From the NCBI GenBank assembly GCA_963575745.1, contig CAUYUJ010012147.1, positions 76,001 to 140,000 of the forward strand: a stretch of DNA of 64,000 nucleotides, written 5' to 3'. Numbering within the stretch: the first letter of the stretch is position 1; each line of letters begins with the position of its first letter. The notes under the pieces are model-generated. The model was not told where the DNA came from and did not search any database. It worked only from the letters and a program-made list of their open reading frames with translations. Of this stretch, positions 47,986 through 59,048 are shown in pieces. The DNA comes from Prorocentrum cordatum. Its lineage: Eukaryota; Sar; Dinophyceae; Prorocentrales; Prorocentraceae. Position numbers and translations under genes: made by a program.

Positions 47986-48366
47986 GGCTCGGGGGCTTCC
48001 TCGTGCGGCTCGAGCAGCATTGTGCGGAAGGGCAGAGGGTCGGCCGCGCGCACGGGCGGCCGTGCGATTGCTGCGGCGGGGGATCCTGCAGTCTGGCAGC
48101 TGGATCGTTCTGGCAGCTGGCTCTCGGCAGGTATCTATTTCAGGTGCACTTGGGATTGTTGCTTGCAGCTGACCTCTTCTGTGTCTTCCTATTCTCTTGT
48201 TGGTGCAGGATTGGTGCGCTCACTGTCACTTGCTGTTGCAGTTCTTGCTTGTGCTGTCACGTGTGTGCTGGTCCACCTTATCCAGTTTTCCTCTGACGCA
48301 GTTGTGTGTACATTTTGTCGATGCCACGGCTTTCTCTGACGATCTGGACAACAGCGGGAACTCAGT

Positions 48367-49319
48367 GTGGAATTCATTCCAGAACGCTGCAAATTACCAG
48401 GGCAACTTATTGTTTCGCAGGCAAAGTGCATACATATAGACCTTGACGATATTGATCGTGACATACCCCTTGAGGAAGCACCTGAGGAGGACGACTTTCT
48501 TCGGGCCCCTCATCTCAGCAGAATGGCAGCAGGAGCAGGTATGGAGGTGGATGGTGCGGGTTTACGTGGAGAGGAAGCTGGAGGAGCAGGAGTAGGAGGT
48601 GCAGCATGTTCTCGTGATGGAGAGGCTTGGCGGGGGGGGGGGGGCCCTGGAGGCTTCCGTCCGGCCCCAGCCCCTGGAGGCCCAACGAGAGGGTGCCCAT
48701 GGACCCCAGTGCAGCCCCCTCGACAGCAGCTAAACCAGGGCCGCCAGTACAGGCCAAGTCATCGGCAGCATACGGCCAAGGTGTTGATCGCCCGTCTCCG
48801 CCTACCAGGAAGGCGGCCCCGCCGCCACCGCCGCCAGCGCAGGGTCCTCAGGAAGCTGGTCCTGCCTTGGGTGAGGGCCTCAAAGATTTCCTGACAATGA
48901 TGTCTTACAATCAAACCAGAACGATGGAATCCAAACTTGAGAATTTCAAAGAAGAGACGCGCACATTAGTTCGTGAAGAGGTTGCTCCTGTCAGGGGCTC
49001 GTTGAATACCGTCGCCAGGGATGTGGAGGAGATGAAACGTAAGCAGTTAGAGCAGGAGAAAGCTATCACAAAACTTCAGAATCAGAATCTTGATCCAGCA
49101 CGTGTCCTTCATGGGGCCAGTACTCGGGCAGGCGCATCTGGGCCGCCCTCTGATGCTGGAAGTCGAAGGAGTATTGACAACGCGGATTGGAACATTGTTC
49201 GCCCAGAGCACTCGCCAGGATGGGTTATTCTCAAGGAATGGGCTTCAGGTGATCCGAGACAGGTGATTGGGCGTGCGGATCGAAACCTGCCTTGTGATAA
49301 TATAGATCAGACGGTGTAA
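48367..49319 (+). pseudogene. Element C N-terminal region with coiled coil
   Basis: Starts MEFIPERCKLPGQLIV with an acidic stretch (LEEAPEEDDFL), then passes a run of 13 G (48,632-48,644) at which the frame changes. It continues as Pro-rich sequence, a predicted coiled coil (MESKLENFKEETRTLVREEV onward, with VEEMKRKQLEQEKAITKLQN) and the conserved WVILKEWASGDPRQVIGRAD. Equivalent to the N-terminal and gag-like part of A. Confidence 0.6.
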
Positions 49320-51499
49320 GTACTCATCAATGAGATTTCAGGACATCGTGAGAGTGAGTATGTTAAGATTTTCGATCGTATTGCGACTTCTGGAGCCAAC
49401 CATCGACGTGGCGGAGTTTATCAGATTAAGATCTTTTTTTCGAGCCAGGAGTATCGAACAACACGGTATGGGAGGTACGGAAAGAATTGTGGGAAGCTAT
49501 TCAAAACAAAGACGTGAGACTACGCAGTGGTGAGTGTCTGGGGACTAGTCTCGACCAGCGATTAACCTTGGAGGTTGAAAATCCTCAGTGGAAAGAGCCC
49601 CAAGTTCGAGCAGGTAAGAAGCTTACGGCGATCATCCACAGTATGAAACAAGTATCTACGGCACAGTGCAGGGTTGAGCATGGATGGAGTACTTTGAGTT
49701 GGGCATGCGCACGCCCGCAGATGCAGAGAGCACGCGAGGTATGCTTTGGAGTCTGGACGCGAGGAGATGGATGGCAGCTCACAGCCTCGGAGATTGCGAA
49801 AGTCGACAGCTCGATTAGCGCACAGGAGCTCCAGGCAAAGAGCAACAGGTCGGAATCGGGGTGCCCAGGCTGCCGTGTGGCAGGCTGGAATGTTAGGCGG
49901 CTTGGAATGCGTCGCGCTGCCGCAGTTTTCAAACGTTTCACTGACATGGGGTTGGACGTCATTGGACTCCAAGAATGCCCATTCATGCAGGAAGATGCCG
50001 GGGATATTAATATGCCGTATCAAGTCTTCCGTTGCAACACGGGGAAGGCATGGGTTGGCGTGGGTAAAAAGTTGTTGCCAATCTTTCGCAAACATCAACC
50101 TGGAGAACGCTTCGTCATCTGTGTCTTCCAGGGTTTCCTCTTCGTATCTCTCTACCTACCACGCAAAGATACTCTCGATTCTTCTGGAAACTTGGAAAAG
50201 CAGCGGGAAACGGTCGCATGGTACCAGCAGCTCCTATTTAGCATGGCGTTAGCCGTCCAGGGCCTCAAGGCGGAGTTTGGGATCAAGCATGTGTTATCCC
50301 GATGGGCGCGAACGTGGAGGTTTTTCGTAACTCGGTGAGGGACGGTTTCCAGGTGTCTGGGGAAGCTACCCTGGGCTCTGAGGCTCTTCGACGGGGGGGA
50401 GATGAAAAGCAACACCACGCTATCCGAACTTGTATGGCGGACGCTTTGTGTACCACTATGGGCGCCCTGGGACTCCAGCTCACCAACGCCTTTGGGGATC
50501 GAAAGGGGCTCTCGGGAGGATGTGAGTGCATGTACGTGGCGTTCCCAGTATGGATATGAACACGTGTACGATTGCTTAGCTATCCCTCGTAGTTGGCCGC
50601 ATCTTGCTGTTGCCAGACATTTGATCTTACCATGTAACATACCATCGGGCACGCCTGACGCGTTCCTGAGTGATCACAAGTTGTTGGAGATGGAGGTGCC
50701 CCACTTGAGTGCGATGAGATCTCGAAAGGCGGTGCCAGCTATTCCTTCCTTTGCCAAGTGGAGAGTACCGCCAGGGATGGAGAAGGTTGTTGCACGGCGT
50801 CTTGATCATGCTTTGGCTCCCACATCCCACCCGTTTGCTGGAGGAGAGGAGGAGGACATAATTTCATATGAGGACGAGATCGATGTCGGGATCCAGGCAA
50901 AGACTATCAGGAGCACTGCCTCGACGTTTCCTGAAGGGCTCCAACATGACCCCCTGAGGCCCCCATCAATGGCCAAGGAGGAGGTGGAGGTGAGGAGTGA
51001 ACACTATCAAGAACACAAGCAATGGAAGAGGGGAGAGATAACGATTGAGGAGTTTCGGCAGAGTCGACGGGTTTGGAACAAAGTACGACGACAGTTTCGT
51101 GGTCGCCAGGTTCAGTTCAAATTTAGGGACGGAAAGAAGACACGCAAGCACACCACGCACGTCACGGTTGAAGGTGTCAAAACAGAGGATAGGATAGCTT
51201 GGGAACGGGCACTCCGACTGCATGGGCTAAACCGATACGCCGACGGCTCCCAGCAGATTGCCAATGACGAATGTGTTCGGAAGTTGTTCCAGGAGGCCGA
51301 GGCTACATCTCTCTGTGGAAATCCGATTACCATGGGGCTATTGCTTCGGGCCAGGGCGAGATTGAAGATGGGGAGGGCAGTGGGAGCGGACGGGATCGGT
51401 GCATCTCTGCTCAAATCTATACCTTGGTCATCCCTATGTATGATATCGCAGGCCTTCCAGAAGCTCTATGCCAGGAGTCCTGCCACTTTCCAAGAATAG
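49320..51499 (+). pseudogene. Element C gag-like/endonuclease region, frameshifted
   Basis: Pieces in three frames give NNTVWEVRKELWEAIQNKD, RVEHGWSTLSW, CRVAGWNVRRLG, VIGLQECPFMQ, FLFVSLYLPRKD, MGANVEVFRNS, YGYEHVYDCLAIPRSW and FLSDHKLLEMEVP, so an APE endonuclease collinear with A. A linker with WNKVRRQFRGR ends at TAG 51,497-51,499, in frame with the reverse transcriptase. Confidence 0.75.
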
Positions 51500-52350
51500 A
51501 GAATGCTTTGCGTCACGTTACTTCCTAAAAAGAATGGAGCCCTATGTTTCACGGAAGCACGAGCCATTGTACTTCTAAGTGTCTTTAGCAAGTGGTACAG
51601 CAGCTGTCTAGCACAGCTTTTGGAAAGGCATGTCAGATCGATTGATAGCCACAAGCGCTGTCAATTATATGGATTCATGCCTGGACGGAGAACCCATGAG
51701 GTGACGAGTGGCCTCAAAAACCTTGTGAGGCACACGGCCATGTGGGGCAAATCGTACTCGCTGTCTTGGGCGTCGCTCGATGTCGGCAGAGCCTTTGATC
51801 ATTTTACCGTACCCTGCGCGACTGAGGCTATGAAGTATGCCAACATCGACCCCCAGTTGGCCTATGCAGTTCTCGAAGGATATACGGATAACATGGCCAC
51901 ACTTCGAATTCAGGAGATCGGGACGTCCGATATTCCTTGGGACAGTTGCATCAGAACTGGATCGATGGAAGCCCCAATGTTGTGGGTCCTTGTCAGCATC
52001 GTGATGTTTGATGGGGTGTGTGCTGGATGGTACGAGCGTGAACTTGGGTATCCTCTGGGAACAGTAGGTGCGCCAAACGACTGGAAAATTATTAACATGT
52101 TGTGGGCTGACAATGTTTTTCTAGCCGCCGACTCGGATGACCAGCTGTCGATGATGATCACAGAGATGACGATGGCGTTGAGGCGCCACGGCTTTCAATG
52201 GAAAAAGGAATCACTCATGTATATGAACGCTGTATGGCCAGAAGCGGAGGGCAGTTAGATTATCGACAAACTGGACCCAGCTATTGATTTACTGCACGTG
52301 CAAGTCATGTACGTCTTGGGGGCCAGGATAGACAAACGATTTCGTGAACA
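51500..52350 (+). pseudogene. Element C reverse transcriptase with WADN box
   Basis: VTLLPKKNGALCFTEARAIV, FSKWYSSCLAQLL, YGFMPGRRTHEVTSG, motif A SWASLDVGRAFDHF, motif B TGSMEAPMLW and motif C NMLWADNVFLAADS (52,102-52,113). The intact stretch ends at 52,258; later pieces are in other frames. Confidence 0.8.
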
Positions 52351-54051
52351 GGATGGCATACATCACAGGTGGGAGCTTGCTGAGAAAACTTTCTGGTGTG
52401 ATAAAGGCTACTACTATGACAGGTCCCTGTCCCTTAGCAAAAAAGATTGCGCGGTTCTGCAGTCGTGTGCAAGCTTGCTTTCTATGCGGCATCGAATCGG
52501 CCACGATCGACTCCAACGGCCTCAAGTTCATTCATGCTCGGGAGGGAGGCCTGTTGGCCAAACTGTTGTGGCGATCGAAATGGCGGGATGAGAACTGGAC
52601 CGTTTTCCTCGCGCAAAGGATCCGAGCAGGGAGAGCGCTGCTTCATCGGACAGGGCGTGCGAGTCTTGTTCAAAGAGTGCTTCGCAAACAGTGGGAGTGG
52701 GCGAAGGATATCTCGGATGCTTTATGTCATGTGCTTCCACCACCTCCACCTCTCATACCTTGCCCTTCTACTGCATCCACGTCCCCAAACATCAACAACA
52801 TGCAGGAGGAGATGGAGGAGGAGTCTCCGATGCCAGAGAATCGGCGACAACGACATACGAGAATGATGAAGGAGGCGGAGGAAGAGGGAAGACAGGGCGC
52901 CAAAAGGAGACGTCAAAATGAGGAGAACTCAACCCAAAGTGCGAGCCAGAAGAAAACGAGGACCCAACTATCGGGCAACACTCAGAGGCTTAAAGAAAAC
53001 CTTGGTCACAAGCCTGCTCCGCGAGCCCTGCAGACGGAGAAATCGGACATCCTCAATGCACCTCTGCAGGCTCGTACTTTGATGCTCGTGGGGAATGTGA
53101 CGTGGACGCAGCAGATGGATACGTTTATCGAGTGCCTTGGAACTCAGCAGGCTTGTGAGATCAGCCGCAGTGGAGGTCGATCGAACGGTGCACACCGTCT
53201 GGCGTTCCACTCCTGGGCTAGCATCTTCGAGTCCGTGGGAGGTGAGTTCTGGTGGAGAGGCCATCTTAAGTGGTCGGAGAAAGGATGGGCAGATGTCTGC
53301 CGCCAGTCACTCCGAGGACTTGAATGCTACGAGCGCATGTTCCCCTATTTTGTATTCAAAAACAACCAGCCATATGTAAGGAAGGAGGAGGACCAGGAGA
53401 CATCCACGGACCCCCTGCACCCCAAGAATATCGAGACCTCCAGGAGATTGGCAAACATATGTGAAAGGCAGTCCACTTGGGAATTCTATCCAGGTTATGT
53501 TTCCATGGAGCTAAGTGGGGGCTCTCAGGTGGTCGTGAATTGGCTGACGGGCATGTAAAAACTAGCAATCTTACTTATATGAATGATGTTGCGGATGTAT
53601 CTAATTTGTTATATCTTCTCACAACGACATCGGGGATCATTCCACCGAGCGCAGGCCATGGTATCTGGAAATGGGTGTACAGAGAGGGCAACACAAGGGC
53701 GGATCGGACGACTTGGAACGCGAGGAGAGGACTACAGGAACGAGTTTTCGATTGGAGGTTTATCAAAGAATGTCAACATAATACTTTCACAATATCGGGG
53801 ATTCGAGGTGCCTTTGACGGGGGCGTCTCGACCTAAGGAGTTGGTGCAGGATGGGTATGTGACGTGCACGTGAGTAGTGTTCTCCCTGGTTCATCTTTTC
53901 CTCCATCTCGTGCCCAGCAGTGGTATGAAGATGTTGCTTTCCATTCCTTCTCCCTCCCCCTTCCGCACCTCTATCGCGTCCGCGGAACTCTGTGCAGCGA
54001 CTCAGCTTCTAAGAGGAGTCCAGGACATAGTCAAGCTGTGCCTGTAGTGCC
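52351..54051 (+). pseudogene. Element C tether and permuted RNase H, broken
   Basis: A charged tether (MMKEAEEEGRQGAKRRRQNE) leads to FHSWASIFESVGGEFWWRGH and then SMELSGGSQVVVNWL, where A and D have GDS (the Asp is Gly here), WKWVYREGNTRADRTTW, IRGAFDGGVST, TAA, GVGAGWVCDVHVSS and finally ASAELCAATQLLRGVQ before a stop at 54,051. The motif order is the same permuted one as in A and D. Confidence 0.7.
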
Positions 54052-54193
54052 CCTGCTCTCGGAGTTCCTGGGATTGCGAAACTGCAATGCGCCAGTTGTG
54101 GCAGGACATCGAGTGGCGTTGACCTCGGCGCTGCTAGCTCTGACCGCAAACCACAAAAACCGAGGTTGACGGCTTTCCGCCGGCCTCCAGTTT

Positions 54194-54740
54194 GGAGTAT
54201 TGTGAGAGATTTGACCACTCGTGTTGGGAGCCAGTATTTTTCTCACGTGTAGTGGGTTATTTCGCGTCTGCCTGTGAAATTCTCAGGTCCTCAGCTGCAG
54301 TATTACTGCCAATGGAGGAACCGTCGGTCGTCGAGATGGATTTTTCAAGACGGAAGTTGTTTTGTGAACTTCACTCAAGCAGAAAGCAAGCTACGCAGCT
54401 CTGATTTGCGCCGATGTATTCAGCATATTGAGAAGCATCAATCTGGATCGGCGGGAGTTTGCGGTTCGAGGTATATCAGAATATATTTTGAGAACATCGG
54501 CGTAGAAGAGTTCTGTGCGTGATAGTTGTTTTCTGTATTCAGCGTGAGAAGGTTGAGAACCTGTATTTTTGCATTGTCGTGGGTAATGCTGCGTCTGCGG
54601 TGAAATTCTGAGGTCGGTACCTGCGGTATTACAAGTGAAACATTTGGCGGAACTGACTTCGTATCAAACCCGAAAAAATACATTCTGCGAGTTTTCCGCT
54701 GATATTGAAGGAAGCTCTGTCCTCGTAGTCTGAGCACTCA
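54194..54740. repeat. Two diverged ~340-bp units between elements C and D
   Basis: TGTGAAATTCTCAGGTCCTC..CTGCAGTATTAC near 54,272 recurs as GTGAAATTCTGAGGTCGGTA..CTGCGGTATTAC near 54,599, with similar sequence around each. No coding signal. It may be leader sequence of element D. Confidence 0.55.
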
Positions 54741-54913
54741 TTCGCGCGTCAAGGGCTCTACGAGTGTCCCGGCTCAAGAACGTCTCGGCTCAACAACGTC
54801 TCTGCCTGGGTAACCTCCAGACGTTCTAGCGGGCCACTGCCTCGGGGAGTGAGACTGGGCGAAGGGCCGCGAGGCCTGGGCGATCCTGGGGTCCCCCGAG
54901 GCCTTTTGTCTGC

Positions 54914-56445
54914 ATGCATTACCTCTATGTTTATTGTACGCTGAATTGTTCGTCTCGGTATGGAGGAAGCTTCTTGTGCGCTGTATTGTTTGTTGACACA
55001 ACGTCGTACGACAGCCCTGAGGCCCAGCTGGCCTTGAGGAGAGAGATCGGTCTTGAACGCTGGGGAGAAAGTGCTGAGGAGTGGTTTCGCCGTCAAAAGA
55101 ATCTCGACGTACCCACGGAGGGTTATCAGGACGAGAGGGTCGATTTCGATTATCTGGAGGAATACCAACCTTGGGATCAGAAAGATTTGCAGGCACTAGA
55201 GGCTGCATCGAACAAGCGCCAACGAGAGGACGACAATAATCGGTTGGATAGATACGGTTTGGACGGAAGTATTCTTGAACATCTGACTCATGTTGCTGCT
55301 GCGGCGGATGCCGAGATGACGAGTGGGAACGAGACTCGATCGAAACGTGCTCGCGGGCGAGAGATTGAGCAGGAGAGAAGTTTGATGTTGGCGCATGAGA
55401 AGGGTCCGTTCAAACAAATGATGATGAAACGTGTCTGGAAAACGGAGGATGCGCATGAGGATCTCATCCGTGTTGTTCAATCGACGAAGACGGACATCAA
55501 ACGGGTTGATGACACACTTAGGTCACATACAGAACGCATGGACAAAACAGATGCACGGACGGATATTTTGGAGAAACAAGTTCAACAACTATTGGCTGGA
55601 TCTCCCGCTGCATCGGTCTCGACAAGTGTTGGCCCAGGAGGGTCCTCTGGTGGTGGCGGCGGTACGGCCCCTCGTTATCAACAGGATCGACCGAGCCAGT
55701 TTACTCCAACTTATCTTGAACTCAAAGGGTGGGTTACGGATTGATCGAATCAAGTTAATCGGGGGAATCAAATGATACCCTGGGCGGGTGCATCGCAGCT
55801 GATATCGAATCTGATAGGAACACTTCAGGGGGAGGAAAGGGATGCGTATGATAAAGACAAAACTGAAATATTAAACGGAGGACGGTGCACGTATGGGAGT
55901 GTGAAGATCGGTTTCAAAGAAGGGACATCACGGGATACCCTCTGGAGAACCAAGAAATTGACAGACATGGTCTGCAGAGACCCAGCCGACCGTCTCGCTC
56001 CGCCTCCAGGTTATACATATCCTGATGCTGAGGTTCTCATTCAAAATATGGACACACCTATTGACCCTAAAAAGATTCGCATGCTGGTGGAATGTCCCCC
56101 CTGGAAGCGTGATCATGTGAAAGCGGTGGCTCGTTTCTGTGGTACTTGGCGTAGTTTGACATCGGCTCATGTTCAAATCGAGATCCGTGGGGAAATGGGG
56201 CCGCCGAGGAGTCATATTTGGACTCGAGCTGTTCCGAGTCTCCGTCCTGTTTGGTTTGCGACGTATACGAACACTTTTTGGGCCTGGTTTTTGCATGCCG
56301 ACGCTTGGGCTCGTATTGTATATATTTATCCCACTTTGACGGTCCCCATGGATGCGGTACTCCAGGAGGTGAATCGTAGGCAGTGGCGTTTACGGCGCCT
56401 CATCCGAGGCATACGTTTGGGGAGCTGGAACCTGAACAAAGCAGG
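54914..56445 (+). pseudogene. Element D N-terminal and gag-like region
   Basis: Begins MHYLYVYCTLNC. It has LERWGESAEEWFRRQ, a basic stretch, and a helical coiled-coil-like part (VVQSTKTDIKRVDDTLRSHT, DILEKQVQQLL), then YLELKGWVTD followed by TGA 55,742-55,744. The frame is otherwise continuous into IPWAGASQLISNLIG and on to the first endonuclease strand GIRLGSWNLNKAG. This confirms the gag-endonuclease fusion seen in C. Confidence 0.65.
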
Positions 56446-57830
56446 TGAGGCTGTGCTGAGATTCTCCAGGGCTCCTTGCATGCCAGGAAACTCAATACCT
56501 TGTGCATGGTGAATTTGAACGCCTGGGGTGGCGCATCGAAACTAGTTCATGTAGTAATGCAGCTCTCATCTTCGACAGATCGTGGGCGGCTGCTGTCCGT
56601 ATGTTCTTTACATGTTTCAAGAGGTTTGTTATCGGCGTCTTTGGGTCAGAGAAGTCACCACTCATTATTGTTTCAGCATGTTTGCCAGATCCTCATGTGG
56701 AGGAGTGTGAAGAGATAGCCGCGGAAGTCTATGAGCAGATTACTCGTGCTTGCGACGGACTCCGTGCCAAGTTTCCTCAGGCCAGCTTCTGTGTTCTGCT
56801 TGATGCAAATGTGGAGATTCCGCCCGGCTGCAAGTTTATATATATTGGGGAGGAGTATGAGGCAACTGGAAAGGAAGGTACTCGTATGGAAAGCAAGTGG
56901 GAGAGAGGGGGGGGATGGTACACAGCAGATTGAGAGGAGGAATCGGAGGAGGAGGCTGAAGGAGCTGCTCTTAGAGTTCATGGAATTGCATGGACTGAAG
57001 GCCGCCAACACTTTCAATGCTAGGATGCATACTTGGGAGGCTTGGGGGGAGAACAAGTTCCTGGCTTCGAAGAGGGTCCTGGATTACCTACTCGTCCCTT
57101 GTCGTTGGGAGTTTTCGGATCTGGAGGTGAAGTGGTGTTTCAAGAGGGGTGGTAAGAAGCAGGTCAGTAGGTTATCAGGTCATACAATCATCACGGCGAG
57201 TTTCACGGACCCTGGGAAAGTGATCGTTCGTCGCCCTGACCCCCAGCCTGGTCAAAGTTTTAGGCCGTCCTTGGTCGGATGCAAGTGTTCGGCTTGGGCT
57301 GACGAGCATCAGGCTCGGCGGCATAGGGATATGAATCTAGGTGGTGCGACTTTCGCTCGTTCGGAGTGTCCGCCTGGGCGCAGTTCCGAGTGCCTGCAGA
57401 GCTGCAGAGTACTATGCTTGATGCGTCTGTGTCGCCTGCTGTGGACTTTACCACCACGCGGGCGGGGGGGGCCAAGGGAGCCGTCCAGGCCGTTGCAGCT
57501 CACTAGGGCCGAGGGGGAGGTTCACATGTGTCCGAGGGAGGGGGTTCAGAGGTTGAGGAAGTTAAGGAACGAGGCCATTCGTCTACGCAGAGGCGATCAA
57601 CGTGAGGTGATTACATGCAGATGTCCCCAGACACAACGAAAGGTCATATATACTACCAAACATTTGGTGGTGGATGGGAGGGAGACGGAGGGTCGTGAGG
57701 AGTGGAAGGAGGAGATCGACAAGTTTGTTCGATTCAAGGTGCCGTCGGAGGAGGTACGCAATTCCACTAACACTATGATGGAGGAGAGCAGGATGAGTGC
57801 TGCACATGAAGTACGATCCACATTAGTTGT
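56446..57830 (+). pseudogene. Element D endonuclease and linker, frameshifted
   Basis: Pieces FCVLLDANVEI (56,795-56,825), LKAANTFNARM, SKRVLDYLLVPCRWEF and LSGHTIITASF follow APE endonuclease order; the SDH motif reads SGH. A linker with REGVQRLRKLRNEA follows. N-terminal strands lie in other frames, so this copy is inactive. Confidence 0.65.
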
Positions 57831-58137
57831 GGGAATTCGTATGGCATTGCTTCTCAGAGCACGGGCTCGACTGAAGACCCAGAGGGCTACTGGGCCAGAT
57901 GGGATGCCGTGCGAGATTCGCAGGAGTTTGCCGTGGTGTGCCCTCAGATCGATCCAGAAGTTGTTCGATAAAATCATCAAGCTCATGACTGCTTATCCAC
58001 AGTCGTGGCGTCAGATCCTCATTTCTTTTATGCTCGAGTTTCCTGGGATTACGAAGTTAACAGGCGGTCGTTTACTTTGTATGCAGAATGCGGTTGCCAG
58101 ATGGTTCAGTTCCTGTATTGTTCTCCTGGTTGAGGGT

Positions 58138-58180
<43 letters not shown>

Positions 58181-59048
58181 CCTCGCCGTGCACATGCACT
58201 TGCGGCTAGCCTCAAACATATATGACAACATGCTGCTAACTGGGGAAAAGGGGAAACGGCAAACCTGGCGAATGCTGATGTCCTCCAGGCGTTCGACCAC
58301 TGCGCGGTGGCCAATGTCAGGCGTGGGTTGGATCAGGCCGATGTGCCCTAGTATGCTCTACTTAACCCCCTGTGTGAGTGTTTCGGCAATGTCTCTTATG
58401 ATGGGATTGAGGTTTTGGAGGTGGGGTGGGACAAGTGTATTCGGACGGGGGGGCCTGAGGGCCCATTGGCTTTCAATCTCATCGTTGCTGCTATGTGGAG
58501 TACTACGATTCGGGAATGGGACGTGCTAGGACTAGGTTATCGTATTGAGTTTGCTACTTGTTCGACTAGTTGTGTTCGGTTATTAATCACTTCCTTTGGG
58601 CTGACAGCTGCTATGTTCTGGCTCGGAATCGGTGGGAACTCACGCGCATGATACACGGTGTAACTAGACAGTTACATGAATACGGTATGGGATGGAAGGA
58701 GTCCAGTCTATTATATATGGTGTCTCCTCCGCGTGATGCGGAAGGGGAAATTCTACGGTCAGTGGATCTTGTTCTTTCGATTGGGTCGGAAAGCTCTGGA
58801 GTCTACCGTTTCAGAAGAGTGACGGAGATGGAGATACTTGGGGCTCACATTTGTTCTGAACTACATGTGAACGAGCACCCAGATTTGGATGCTAGTATCG
58901 ACTCGGCTCGGAGGGCCTTCTGGGGTCAGGCTTCTTTCTTCCGCTCCACGGCCATTCTGTTGAAGGATGAGTATGAGAGATACGCACAGAGGGTTCAGGG
59001 TACTTTGCTTTATGTGCAGAAGGTTGTACTGTTGATTCTTATTCTTTG
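57831..59048 (+). pseudogene. Element D reverse transcriptase with WADS box and poly-T interruption
   Basis: GIRMALLLRARARLKTQRAT, SWRQILISFML and NAVARWFSSCIVLL are followed by a 41-T run (58,140-58,180) where C and A have the YGFMPGRR region. Then come ANADVLQAFDHC (motif A), RTGGPEGPLAF (motif B) and FLWADSCYVLARN (motif C, 58,597-58,608), with EMEILGAHIC downstream. Several frames are needed. Confidence 0.7.
58140..58180. repeat. 41-base T homopolymer
   Basis: Pure T run within the reverse transcriptase of element D, followed by CCTCGCCGTGCACATGCAC before RT-like sequence resumes. It replaces roughly 90 bp of expected coding sequence. Confidence 0.95.

Larger units (their letters stand above)
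47986..54195 (+). mobile_element. Non-LTR retrotransposon C, decayed
   Basis: Same domain order as A on the plus strand, with several frameshifts and in-frame stops (TAG 51,497-51,499; TAA 53,834-53,836). The 5' boundary is uncertain; 47,986-48,360 holds no domain and may be its leader. The 3' end carries CTGACCGCAAACCACAAAAA and GGTTGACGGCTTTCCGCCGG. Confidence 0.8.

Noticed and set aside
54760-54800. GGCTCAAG sequences resembling the end of the dinoflagellate spliced leader
   Set aside because: Only 8 bases match, the rest of the leader is absent, and similar octamers occur elsewhere (13,903 and 60,868) without gene context.
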